Positions 56,745 to 64,000 of a DNA stretch of 64,000 bases are shown piece by piece. The notes beneath the pieces were generated by a model, which did no database searches, was not told where the DNA came from, and was given only the letters and a program-made list of their open reading frames with translations. This DNA is from Fermentimonas sp. GTDB lineage: Bacteria > Bacteroidota > Bacteroidia > Bacteroidales > Dysgonomonadaceae. The stretch is from positions 62,001 to 126,000 of the forward strand of contig JADMKP010000001.1 in the NCBI GenBank assembly GCA_015478775.1. Direction: 5' to 3'. How positions within the stretch are numbered: the stretch's first letter is position 1; every line of letters begins with the position of its first letter. Both the position numbers and the translations under genes were made by a program.

Positions 56745-56763
56745 ATTTTGCAATTAATTATAG

Positions 56764-56795
56764 TTTGTCAAAACGATATTTTTTTATTATATTTG
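56764..56795 (+). promoter_or_regulatory. Promoter of HAD phosphatase gene
   Basis: TTTG (56764-56767), 20 bases, TATATTTG (56788-56795): a full match to both boxes of the Bacteroides consensus. Predicted start near 56802, leaving a leader of about 14 bases before the ATG at 56816. Confidence 0.65.
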
Positions 56796-56815
56796 ATCAA
56801 CTATAACGAACAATT

Positions 56816-57580
56816 ATGAAACAAAAAGATAAAATAAAACAGAGACTTAAATCATATTTAGAGAAGAATGATTTTGATGTATTTGATCTGAAATCAGTAA
56901 TCTTTGACATGGATGGAGTGTTGTATGACTCTATGCCTGCCCATGATAAATCGTGGCGTGAAACATTTGATGAATTAAATCTGGAACATCAACCATATGA
57001 ATTTTTCTTACAGGAAGGAAGACTTGGAAAATCGACCATAAATGAGATTTTTCAACGAAATCTGCAAAGAGATTCAACAGATGAAGAGGAAATAAATATT
57101 TATGCAAGAAAATCTGAATTATTTAAACAATATAATAAAGGCGAAATCTTGCCGGGAGCAAAAGAAGCACTGAACTTTGTAAAAGATAAAGGGTTAATAC
57201 CTGTATTAGTTACTGGTTCAGGCCAACCTTCATTATTAGATAAACTCAGTTATCATTTCCCAGGTATATTCACACCTGAAACAATGGTAACTGCATTTAA
57301 TGTTACAAATGGCAAACCTCATCCTGAACCTTTTATATTGGGATTAAAAAAAGGTGGAAATCTTTTACCAAATCAAGCAATAGTAATAGAGAATGCCCCC
57401 TTAGGCATAAAAGCCGCTGTGGACGCTGGCATATTTACTATAGCAGTGAATACGGGACCTCTTGATGATGATGTTCTTATAGATGCAGGTGCTTCTATTG
57501 TATTTCACTCTGTCAACGAATTAAATGAGAACTTTCCGTTAATTTTAGATATTATAAACGAGATCAATCATCACAGCTAG
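56816..57580 (+). CDS. HAD-family sugar phosphatase / beta-phosphoglucomutase-like
   Basis: A cytoplasmic HAD hydrolase of 254 residues. After about 28 charged residues the nucleophile motif reads VIFDMDGVLYDS (Asp nucleophile and Asp acid). A helical cap (about 45-110) follows, then motif II VLVTGSG, motif III Lys in NGKPHPEPF, and motif IV VIENAPLGIKAA, in which the usual ED pair appears as EN. This is the beta-PGM/sugar-6-phosphatase branch. The downstream amino-sugar genes make an aminosugar-phosphate substrate (for example MurNAc 6-phosphate as for MupP) conceivable, but the sequence alone does not show it. Confidence 0.85.
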   Translation: MKQKDKIKQRLKSYLEKNDFDVFDLKSVIFDMDGVLYDSMPAHDKSWRETFDELNLEHQPYEFFLQEGRLGKSTINEIFQRNLQRDSTDEEEINIYARKSELFKQYNKGEILPGAKEALNFVKDKGLIPVLVTGSGQPSLLDKLSYHFPGIFTPETMVTAFNVTNGKPHPEPFILGLKKGGNLLPNQAIVIENAPLGIKAAVDAGIFTIAVNTGPLDDDVLIDAGASIVFHSVNELNENFPLILDIINEINHHS

Positions 57581-57588
57581 TTTTTAAT

Positions 57589-57596
57589 TATCTTTG
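57589..57596 (+). promoter_or_regulatory. -7 box (TATCTTTG) of nadE operon
   Basis: Exact TAnnTTTG just after the stop of the HAD gene, about 33 bases before the nadE ATG at 57629. No clear -33 box. Confidence 0.45.
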
Positions 57597-57628
57597 TTTA
57601 AATTATATTTCACCAATCAGCTAATTAC

Positions 57629-59560
57629 ATGAATATAAATGAATTGGGATTTATTAGAATTGGAGCATCTTCACCTAAAGTAAAGGTGGCAGAATGCGAT
57701 TATAACGTTTCTGAAATTAAAAATGTTATTGAAAAGGCTCTACAAAATGAAGTTCAAATACTTTGCTTCCCAGAACTTAGTATTACTTCTTATAGCTGTG
57801 GAGATTTATTTTTTCAAAAAGAACTTCTATACAAAGCGACCTCTTCACTAGTCGAACTTTCAGAATTTGTTAAACTGAAAAAAAATATCATTGTAATAGT
57901 AGGACTTCCTTATATAATTAAAAACCACCTTTTTAATGTGGCTGCGGTTCTTTCTGAAGAAGGTATAATAGGAATGATACCAAAAACATATCTTGCTAAC
58001 AGTAACGAATTTCAAGAAAAGAGATGGTTTGCCTCTAAACCAGAGCTGTGGGAGAATTCAATATATATAAATGAACAACATGTGCCTGTTTCACATGGAA
58101 ATATGATTTTTCATACTCAATATGGTAATTTTGGCATAGAAATTTGTGAAGATTTATGGGTACCTATTCCTCCATCCTCAGAGCCAGAAATGCAAGATGC
58201 AGATATAATATTTAATCTTTCTGCAAGCAATGAGTTAATTGGGAAAAACAGATACAGAAAATCTTTAATTTTACAACAGTCAGCTCGCACTAATTGTATT
58301 TATGCTTACACCTCAGCAGGTGTAGGTGAATCCTCAACAGATGTTGTATTTTCTGGCGCTTGTTTTATTGCTGAAAACGGCTCTCTTTTAGCTGAATCTA
58401 AAAGATTCTCACTAGAAAATGAACTAATTATCGCTGACGTGGATATTAGCTCTGTTCGTCATGATAAATTAGTAAATACCAATTATCACCCTATATACTC
58501 TAGTAATACAAAAGAGATTGATTGTGAGATTTCTGCTATTACCTCCAACCAAATGTTTAGAAACTTTAATCCTTATCCATTTATTCCTTCAATTGAATTT
58601 AGGGATGAAGAATTATCAGATGTTTTTAATATTCAAACTCATGGTTTAGCAAAACGCTTAAAACATATAGGAATAGATAAAGCCGTTATAGGGATTTCTG
58701 GAGGACTAGATTCTACACTTGCACTTTTAGTTACAGTAAGGGCGTTTGAAATATTGGGTATTTCTTTAGAGAATATTCATGGAATTACTATGCCAGGACT
58801 TGGAACCACAAAGAGAACATACTCAAATGCTAAATCATTAATGGATGCATTAGGTATAACTAATAAGGATATTTCAATAGTTAAGTCAGTAAATCAACAT
58901 TTTTTGGATATTGGGCACGATATTAATAATCACGACATAACCTTTGAAAATAGTCAGGCAAGAGAGCGTACTCAAATACTTATGGATTATGCTAATATGA
59001 TAAACGGACTAGTTGTTGGAACAGGCAATATGTCGGAACTTGCACTGGGCTGGGCAACATATAATGGCGATCATATGTCGATGTATGCCGTGAACTCTGG
59101 TGTTCCTAAAACATTGGTATCTACACTAGCACGGTGGATTGCCGATACATCATTAAAAGAAGAATCAAAAAACATTATTCTTGATATTTTAGACACCCCA
59201 TTCAGTCCCGAATTATTACCTGCCGACAGTGAAGGCAAAATTGCACAAAAAACCGAACAAGTAGTAGGTCCTTACGAATTGCATGATTTCTTCATGCACC
59301 GTATGTTAAGGTATGGTGAAAATCCTATTAGAATTTTGTTTATTGCAAAGTATACTTTTGAACACAAATACTCACATGATGAAATTTTAAAATGGCTGAA
59401 GGTGTTTTATAAAAGATTCTTTACACAACAGTTTAAGAGGTCAGCTATGCCCGATGGCCCCAAGGTTGGATCGATAAATTTGTCTCCTCGTGGGACGTGG
59501 CGAATGCCAAGTGATGCAGAATGGAAAACTTGGCTGGAAAGACTAAACAAAATAGGTTAA
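57629..59560 (+). CDS. nadE: Glutamine-dependent NAD+ synthetase
   Basis: The 643-residue two-domain enzyme amidates nicotinate adenine dinucleotide to NAD+. The N-terminal nitrilase-like glutaminase (1-290) shows its Glu (FPELSITSYSCGD, about 47), Lys (GMIPKTYL, about 115) and Cys (GIEICEDLWVP, about 175). The synthetase domain has the PP-loop GISGGLDSTLALLV (about 355), MPGLGTTKRTYSNA, and GTGNMSELALGW. The channel connecting the two sites can be assumed from the family. It is followed after 16 bases by the kinase-RapZ fusion, so they probably share a transcript. Confidence 0.97.
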   Translation: MNINELGFIRIGASSPKVKVAECDYNVSEIKNVIEKALQNEVQILCFPELSITSYSCGDLFFQKELLYKATSSLVELSEFVKLKKNIIVIVGLPYIIKNHLFNVAAVLSEEGIIGMIPKTYLANSNEFQEKRWFASKPELWENSIYINEQHVPVSHGNMIFHTQYGNFGIEICEDLWVPIPPSSEPEMQDADIIFNLSASNELIGKNRYRKSLILQQSARTNCIYAYTSAGVGESSTDVVFSGACFIAENGSLLAESKRFSLENELIIADVDISSVRHDKLVNTNYHPIYSSNTKEIDCEISAITSNQMFRNFNPYPFIPSIEFRDEELSDVFNIQTHGLAKRLKHIGIDKAVIGISGGLDSTLALLVTVRAFEILGISLENIHGITMPGLGTTKRTYSNAKSLMDALGITNKDISIVKSVNQHFLDIGHDINNHDITFENSQARERTQILMDYANMINGLVVGTGNMSELALGWATYNGDHMSMYAVNSGVPKTLVSTLARWIADTSLKEESKNIILDILDTPFSPELLPADSEGKIAQKTEQVVGPYELHDFFMHRMLRYGENPIRILFIAKYTFEHKYSHDEILKWLKVFYKRFFTQQFKRSAMPDGPKVGSINLSPRGTWRMPSDAEWKTWLERLNKIG

Positions 59561-59576
59561 TACGAATTAAAAAATT

Positions 59577-60992
59577 ATGGATCAGCTTATATCTCTATTC
59601 ACTAACGTTACAAACAAGAGTAACCCTCAAGTTGAGGCTCTGCCTACATCTGGATCTAATCGTAAATACTATAGGCTAAAACAAAATAATATATCACTAA
59701 TAGGTGTAAATGGAGAGTCAGTTGAAGAAAATAATGCCTTTATATATCTAGCTCAACATTTTTATCAGAACGATTTGAATGTGCCAAAGGTAATTGCAGT
59801 TTCAGAGGATAAGATGTCTTATCTACAACAAGATCTAGGTGATTCAATCCTTTTTGATTTAATAAAAGGAGGACGATTAACCGGTGTATTTAGTCGTGAA
59901 GAGAAAGAGTTACTTCATAAAACAATTTCTAAGTTAGCTGAGTTTCAGGTTAAAGGAGCAAACAATTTGAATTTCGATAATTGTTACCCTCTTCCTGAAT
60001 TCAATCGTAGATCTGTACTGTGGGACTTAAATTACTTCAAGTATAATTTTCTAAAAACCACCGGCTTGGAATTTAGTGAGGATCAGCTAGAAAACGATTT
60101 CGAGAAATTAGCTGAAGCTTTACTCAAAGATAAATCTGACACATTTATGTATCGGGATTTTCAATCAAGAAATGTAATAATTTTAGATGATGAACCTTAT
60201 TTTATTGACTTCCAAGGAGGAAGAAAAGGACCGGTATATTATGATGTGGCCTCATTTTTATGGCAGGCAAAAGCTAACTTCACACCGGATTTAAGAGTGG
60301 AATTAATTCAAACATATATTACATCATTAAAGAAGTTTATAGATGTTGATGTTTCTGTATTTATGCAGAATCTACGACAATATATTCTATTTCGCACACT
60401 CCAAGTTTTGGGTGCATATGGATTTAGAGGCTATTTTGAGAAGAAACCTCATTTTATACAAAGTGTACCATTTGCTTTAAACAACTTAAGTGAATTGTTA
60501 GAAGATAGATTTGATGAGTATCCATATCTTGACAGTTTATTAAGAAAAATGGTGAATTTGAAGCAGTTTATTGATACACAAAAACGCGAATTGAAAGTTA
60601 GAGTTTTTAGCTTTTCATACAAAAAAGGAATTCCTAATGATATATCTGGCAACGGAGGAGGCTATGTTTTTGATTGTCGTGCAATAAACAATCCAGGTAA
60701 ATTTGAAAGATATAATAATGTAACAGGATTAGATGAGTCTGTTATCAAATTTCTGGAGGATGATGGTGAGATGGTAGATTTCCTGACAAACATTTACCCG
60801 TTAGTTGAAAAACACATAAAGCGATATATTGATAGAGGTTTTACCGATTTAATGATTTCTTTTGGCTGCACTGGTGGACAACATCGTTCTGTTTATGCTG
60901 CTCAACATGTAGCAGAGTATATTTCAAATAAATTTGGGATTAAAGTTTCACTTGTACACCGTGAGCAAAATCTTGAACAGGAGTTTAAATAG
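59577..60992 (+). CDS. APH/AmgK-like sugar kinase fused to RapZ C-terminal domain
   Basis: A 471-residue fusion. Residues about 1-325 are an aminoglycoside/choline-kinase fold; MYRDFQSRNVII (about 195) is the catalytic loop, with Asp and Asn kept and the usual His replaced by Tyr, and YFIDFQGGRKGPVYYD (about 212) is the metal-binding loop, much like AmgK (anomeric kinase for MurNAc/GlcNAc). Residues about 335-471 are the RapZ C-terminal domain (FSFSYKKGIP, DCRAINNPG, GCTGGQHRSVYAA), which in E. coli binds glucosamine 6-phosphate. The RapZ N-terminal P-loop domain is absent. A MurU-like nucleotidyltransferase follows 43 bases later. Best guess: an amino-sugar kinase gated by a sugar-phosphate sensor. 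Confidence 0.85.
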   Translation: MDQLISLFTNVTNKSNPQVEALPTSGSNRKYYRLKQNNISLIGVNGESVEENNAFIYLAQHFYQNDLNVPKVIAVSEDKMSYLQQDLGDSILFDLIKGGRLTGVFSREEKELLHKTISKLAEFQVKGANNLNFDNCYPLPEFNRRSVLWDLNYFKYNFLKTTGLEFSEDQLENDFEKLAEALLKDKSDTFMYRDFQSRNVIILDDEPYFIDFQGGRKGPVYYDVASFLWQAKANFTPDLRVELIQTYITSLKKFIDVDVSVFMQNLRQYILFRTLQVLGAYGFRGYFEKKPHFIQSVPFALNNLSELLEDRFDEYPYLDSLLRKMVNLKQFIDTQKRELKVRVFSFSYKKGIPNDISGNGGGYVFDCRAINNPGKFERYNNVTGLDESVIKFLEDDGEMVDFLTNIYPLVEKHIKRYIDRGFTDLMISFGCTGGQHRSVYAAQHVAEYISNKFGIKVSLVHREQNLEQEFK

Positions 60993-61035
60993 CTAGCTCT
61001 GACGTTTTATTTTATCATGATTCTGAGTAAATAAT

Positions 61036-61761
61036 ATGAAAGCAATGATTTTTGCAGCTGGCCGCGGAACACGCTTAAAGCCCATTACTGATAAAATACC
61101 AAAAGCATTGGTTTCTGTTGGAGGCAAACCACTTTTGCAACATACAATAGAAAAACTAAAACATTTTGGTTTTAATGAAATCATTGTTAATGTACACCAT
61201 TTTGCTGATCAAATTATTGAATTTGTTTTATCAAACAATTCATTCGATATTAATATCGAATTCTCGAAAGAAAATGAACTCTTGGATACCGGAGGTGGAA
61301 TAAAAAAAGCAGCCTATTTTTTTAATGACAACAAGCCATTTTTAGTTCACAATGTTGACGTCCTTTCTAATTTTGACCTAAAAGAACTTTATCTGTTTCA
61401 TATGAACTCAAACTCGGCTGTCACACTAGCCTGTAGTGTAAGACGAACATCTCGCTATTTGCTATTCAATGAATCCAATATGCTTCAAGGATGGATAAAT
61501 AAAAGTAATGGTCAAGTCAAATCAGCAATTCCAAACTTCAATCCAGCAAATTATAAAGAATTAGCTTTCTCAGGAATTCAAATTTTAAATCCTTCCATAT
61601 TAAAAGACATGAAGGAATTTCCAGATAAATTTTCTGTCATAGATTTTTATTTATCACTTTGCATTCATAAACCTATCAATGCTTTTTTTCCTACAGAAGC
61701 TCATATGATTGATGTTGGGAAGCCAGAATCTTTGTGGGAAGCCAATAATTTTCTATCGTAA
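61036..61761 (+). CDS. Sugar-1-phosphate nucleotidyltransferase, MurU-like
   Basis: A 241-residue nucleotidyltransferase of the GT-A/NTP_transferase fold. The N-terminal FAAGRGTRLKPITDKIPKAL (4-23) is the nucleotide-binding signature with the catalytic Arg and Lys; VHNVDVLSNFD (about 108) carries the metal-binding Asp and LDTGGGIKKAA (about 82) the sugar-binding glycines. Size fits the short MurU/HddC type that makes UDP- or GDP-sugars without a C-terminal acetyltransferase. Directly after the AmgK-like kinase, the pair mirrors the AmgK-MurU route from MurNAc to UDP-MurNAc in Pseudomonas, so recycling of cell-wall sugar is the favoured role. Confidence 0.82.
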   Translation: MKAMIFAAGRGTRLKPITDKIPKALVSVGGKPLLQHTIEKLKHFGFNEIIVNVHHFADQIIEFVLSNNSFDINIEFSKENELLDTGGGIKKAAYFFNDNKPFLVHNVDVLSNFDLKELYLFHMNSNSAVTLACSVRRTSRYLLFNESNMLQGWINKSNGQVKSAIPNFNPANYKELAFSGIQILNPSILKDMKEFPDKFSVIDFYLSLCIHKPINAFFPTEAHMIDVGKPESLWEANNFLS

Positions 61762-61867
61762 TATACACCCAATCAATTTGTTTCAAATTTTAATATGATG
61801 TTTTTAACACATTATAGTTAATTATATCTAAGTGCACCATATATAATAAATATTTTTAGTTTAGCCC

Positions 61868-61898
61868 TTGCATTAATAATATATTTATATTTAATTTG
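61868..61898 (+). promoter_or_regulatory. Possible promoter of epimerase-SusC operon
   Basis: TTG at 61868-61870, 20 bases, and TTAATTTG at 61891-61898 (seven of eight to TAnnTTTG). Predicted leader of about 90 bases before the ATG at 61998. Nothing else is recognised in the 236-base gap 61762-61997. Confidence 0.3.
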
Positions 61899-61997
61899 TG
61901 CAGTATTTTAAAGTTGCTTACATTTTAAATATAAAATACACGACCTTATTGATGGCAGCTAATTAAAAGTATAGTTATTTTGAAAAGAAATATTCCT

Positions 61998-63221
61998 ATG
62001 GTAAACTACAAGATATTAGAAAAATCATATAAAAAAGAACTACTTGATAATGTAGTACCTTTTTGGCTATCCAAGTCACAAGACACAAAGAACGGCGGTT
62101 ATTTTACCTGCCTAGATAGACAGGGTAATGTTTATGACACAGATAAATTCATTTGGCTACAAGGAAGACAAGTATGGTTTTTTTCAATGTTATATAATAA
62201 GGTTGAGAAAAAACAGGAGTGGCTGGAATGTGCAATTCAAGGTGCAGAATTTCTGAAAAAATATGGCCATGATGGCAATTACAACTGGTACTTTTCTCTT
62301 ACACAAGAAGGAAAGCCATTGGTTGAGCCATACAACATCTTTTCCTATACTTTTGCCACAATGGCTTTTGGGCAATTGAGCCTAGCAACTAATAATGAAG
62401 AATATGCTGATATAGCAAAGAAAACTTTTAATAAAATACTTGAAAAAAAAGATAATCCAAAAGGCAAATGGAATAAAGCATATCTAGGAACACGTCAGCT
62501 CAAAGGATTTTCTTTACCAATGATACTAAGTAACCTTACACTTGAAATAGAGCATTTATTGGAAAAAGAGCTTGTAGAATGCACTATCAATGAATGCATT
62601 CATGAGGTAATGGAAGTATTCCTACGACCTGAACTGGGTGGAATAATAGTTGAAAATTTAAATTTAGATGGAACCCTATCAGATACTTTTGATGGAAGGT
62701 TGATTAACCCGGGACATGGACTTGAAGCTATGTGGTTTATTATGGATCTGGGAGTTCGTCTGAACAGAAAAGATCTTATTGAAAAAGCCGTGCAAACGAC
62801 ACTTACTTTAATGGATTACGGATGGGATAAAGAATATGGTGGAATTTTTTATTTCATGGATCGCAAAGGATATCCACCTCAACAATTGGAATGGGATCAG
62901 AAACTTTGGTGGGTACATATAGAAGCGCTTATTGCACTTCTAAAAGGTTATCAACTAACAGGATCTGAAGAATGCATAGCCTGGTTTACAAAACTTCACG
63001 ACTACACTTGGAAACACTTTAAAGATCCCATTTATCCGGAATGGTGGGGTTATTTAAATAGAGAAGGTAAAGTTTTACTAGACCTGAAAGGGGGTAAATG
63101 GAAAGGGTGCTTTCATGTACCACGAGGTCTCTATCAATGTTGGCAGACATTAGAAAAGATTAATTATTCTGAGAATTCAACTTCAAACATAAATAGCAAA
63201 TCTGCTTTTATTGACAGATAA
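61998..63221 (+). CDS. N-acylglucosamine 2-epimerase (renin-binding-protein type)
   Basis: This 407-residue (alpha/alpha)6-barrel enzyme interconverts N-acetylglucosamine and N-acetylmannosamine. Several blocks match animal renin-binding protein closely: NGGYFTCLDRQGNVYDTDK (about 25-43), WLQGRQVWFF (about 46-55), NPGHGLEAMWF (about 235), LEWDQKLWWVHIEAL (about 296) and KGGKWKGCFHVPRGLYQCW near the C terminus, with conserved His in GHGLEA and CFHVPR expected to be catalytic. These distinguish it from cellobiose 2-epimerases. The frame can start at a TTG (61980) but ATG at 61998 is better. It precedes a SusC gene, as epimerases do in sialic-acid loci of Bacteroidia. Confidence 0.9.
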   Translation: MVNYKILEKSYKKELLDNVVPFWLSKSQDTKNGGYFTCLDRQGNVYDTDKFIWLQGRQVWFFSMLYNKVEKKQEWLECAIQGAEFLKKYGHDGNYNWYFSLTQEGKPLVEPYNIFSYTFATMAFGQLSLATNNEEYADIAKKTFNKILEKKDNPKGKWNKAYLGTRQLKGFSLPMILSNLTLEIEHLLEKELVECTINECIHEVMEVFLRPELGGIIVENLNLDGTLSDTFDGRLINPGHGLEAMWFIMDLGVRLNRKDLIEKAVQTTLTLMDYGWDKEYGGIFYFMDRKGYPPQQLEWDQKLWWVHIEALIALLKGYQLTGSEECIAWFTKLHDYTWKHFKDPIYPEWWGYLNREGKVLLDLKGGKWKGCFHVPRGLYQCWQTLEKINYSENSTSNINSKSAFIDR

Positions 63222-63280
63222 TTATATCTAGAGAATTTTATAAACAAAAATGAATCCATATTATTAAATGAGAAATGATA

Positions 63281-64000
63281 ATGAAAATTAGTAAAACTGA
63301 AAAATCAATGAAGGGGTGGCTTTTAAGTCTTCTTCTTATTTGTAGTTCTATCTCACTTTATGCTCAAAACATTACAGTGAGCGGAACAGTTACTGATAAT
63401 GTTTTTAAAGAACCTCTTATCGGAGTAACTATCGTAATTGAAGGTACATCAGATGGAACAGTGACAGATATAGATGGTAAATATACAATTGATAATGTGC
63501 CATCAAATGGAAATCTCGCTGTTTCTTATGTAGGAATGCAGTCACAAACAATTGCAGTAAATAGCAGGACCAATATTAATATTGTATTAAGAGAGGACTC
63601 TGAAATGCTAGAAGAAGTTGTTGTTACCGGTTATGGAGGCACACAACTTCGAAGCAAAGTTACGAACTCTATTGCCAAAGTTTCGGAAGAAACCTTAACA
63701 GTGGGTGTTTATTCAAATCCGGCGCAAGCGCTTTCTGGTGCAGTATCAGGTCTTAGAGTAATTCAGTCATCAGGTAATCCGGGTTCTACTCCTCAAATCG
63801 TTCTTAGAGGAGGTACTAACCTAGATGGATCTGGTTCACCACTAATTATGGTTGATGGTCAATTAAGGGCAAGCTTAAGCGATATTAACCCTGCAGACAT
63901 TGAATCAATGGAGGTGCTTAAAGACGCTGGTGCAACAGCCCTTTATGGTGCTCGTGCAAGTAATGGTGTAATTCTGGTTACTACTAAAAGTGGTAAAGCA
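63281..64000 (+). CDS. SusC/RagA-family TonB-dependent transporter, partial (5' part)
   Basis: The open frame runs from ATG 63281 to the window edge (240 codons, no stop). It encodes a signal peptide (to about residue 34, SLYAQ), a carboxypeptidase-regulatory-like domain (GTSDGTVTDIDGKYTI), a TonB-box-like EEVVVTGYGGTQLRSKVTNS, and the first plug part with QIVLRGGTNLDGSGSPLIMVDG and ALYGARASNGVILVTTK. It is therefore the start of a roughly 1000-residue transporter, with a SusD expected to the right. An alternative ATG lies two codons upstream at 63275. It follows the epimerase by 59 bases, suggesting amino-sugar or sialic-acid cargo, an inference. Confidence 0.88.
   Translation, partial: MKISKTEKSMKGWLLSLLLICSSISLYAQNITVSGTVTDNVFKEPLIGVTIVIEGTSDGTVTDIDGKYTIDNVPSNGNLAVSYVGMQSQTIAVNSRTNINIVLREDSEMLEEVVVTGYGGTQLRSKVTNSIAKVSEETLTVGVYSNPAQALSGAVSGLRVIQSSGNPGSTPQIVLRGGTNLDGSGSPLIMVDGQLRASLSDINPADIESMEVLKDAGATALYGARASNGVILVTTKSGKA

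Noticed and set aside
1-64000. Search for tRNA, rRNA, CRISPR arrays, insertion sequences and attachment sites
   Set aside because: No CCA-ended cloverleaf, regularly spaced repeat array, transposase/integrase frame or flanking direct repeats were recognised by reading; a tRNAscan or repeat search would settle this.

Overview
The window is a contiguous piece of an AT-rich Bacteroidota chromosome, most likely class Bacteroidia (Bacteroidales/Marinilabiliales). Support comes from three complete SusC/SusD pairs plus a fourth SusC at the right edge, many short signal peptides ending in Cys (lipoproteins), TAnnTTTG-type promoter -7 boxes, few Shine-Dalgarno sequences, a PPi-type phosphofructokinase, and a Bacteroidia-type OMP-TPR-LptC-CorC-PpiD envelope operon. 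A 2-oxoglutarate dehydrogenase E1/E2 pair suggests at least some oxidative metabolism. I see no rRNA, tRNA, transposase, integrase, phage gene or CRISPR array.

Layout. 1-365: two terminator-like hairpins bracketing a good promoter, possibly a small RNA. 366-3004 (+): MFS exporter and GntP-type sugar-acid permease. 3128-9238 (-): SusC/SusD pair with two small surface lipoproteins. 9631-13889 (-): outer-membrane porin followed by a ProV-ProW-ProX glycine betaine transporter. 14216-14710 (+): stand-alone PncC/CinA domain. 14841-21062 (-): second SusC/SusD pair with a lipoprotein of unknown family. 21634-26343 (-): third SusC/SusD pair with no partner. 26641-28287 (-): two FKBP-type prolyl isomerases, one a lipoprotein and one without a signal. 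28647-35079 (+): sirtuin, MutS, a small barrel protein and a UvrD/PcrA helicase. 35143-39218 (-): SucB and SucA. 39426-41087 (+): PPi-phosphofructokinase. 41185-47864 (-): envelope operon. 48038-52232 (-): DapA, M13 peptidase, riboflavin synthase, nitroreductase. 52440-56650 (+): LysS, GpsA, Pgi. 56816-64000 (+): HAD phosphatase, NadE, a sugar-kinase/RapZ-C fusion, a MurU-like nucleotidyltransferase, a renin-binding-protein-type GlcNAc 2-epimerase, and a SusC cut by the window edge.

How the genes fit together. Much of the window is housekeeping (repair, central carbon, lysine/riboflavin/NAD synthesis, envelope assembly) with nutrient-uptake islands in between. None of the three complete SusCD loci contains a glycoside hydrolase, sulfatase, peptidase, ECF/anti-sigma pair or hybrid two-component regulator, so their substrates cannot be read from neighbours. 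The right end is the most suggestive part. A kinase fused to a RapZ-type glucosamine-6-phosphate sensor domain sits directly before a MurU-like uridylyltransferase, followed by a GlcNAc/ManNAc epimerase and a SusC. This looks like amino-sugar (cell-wall or sialic-acid) salvage, but that is inference.
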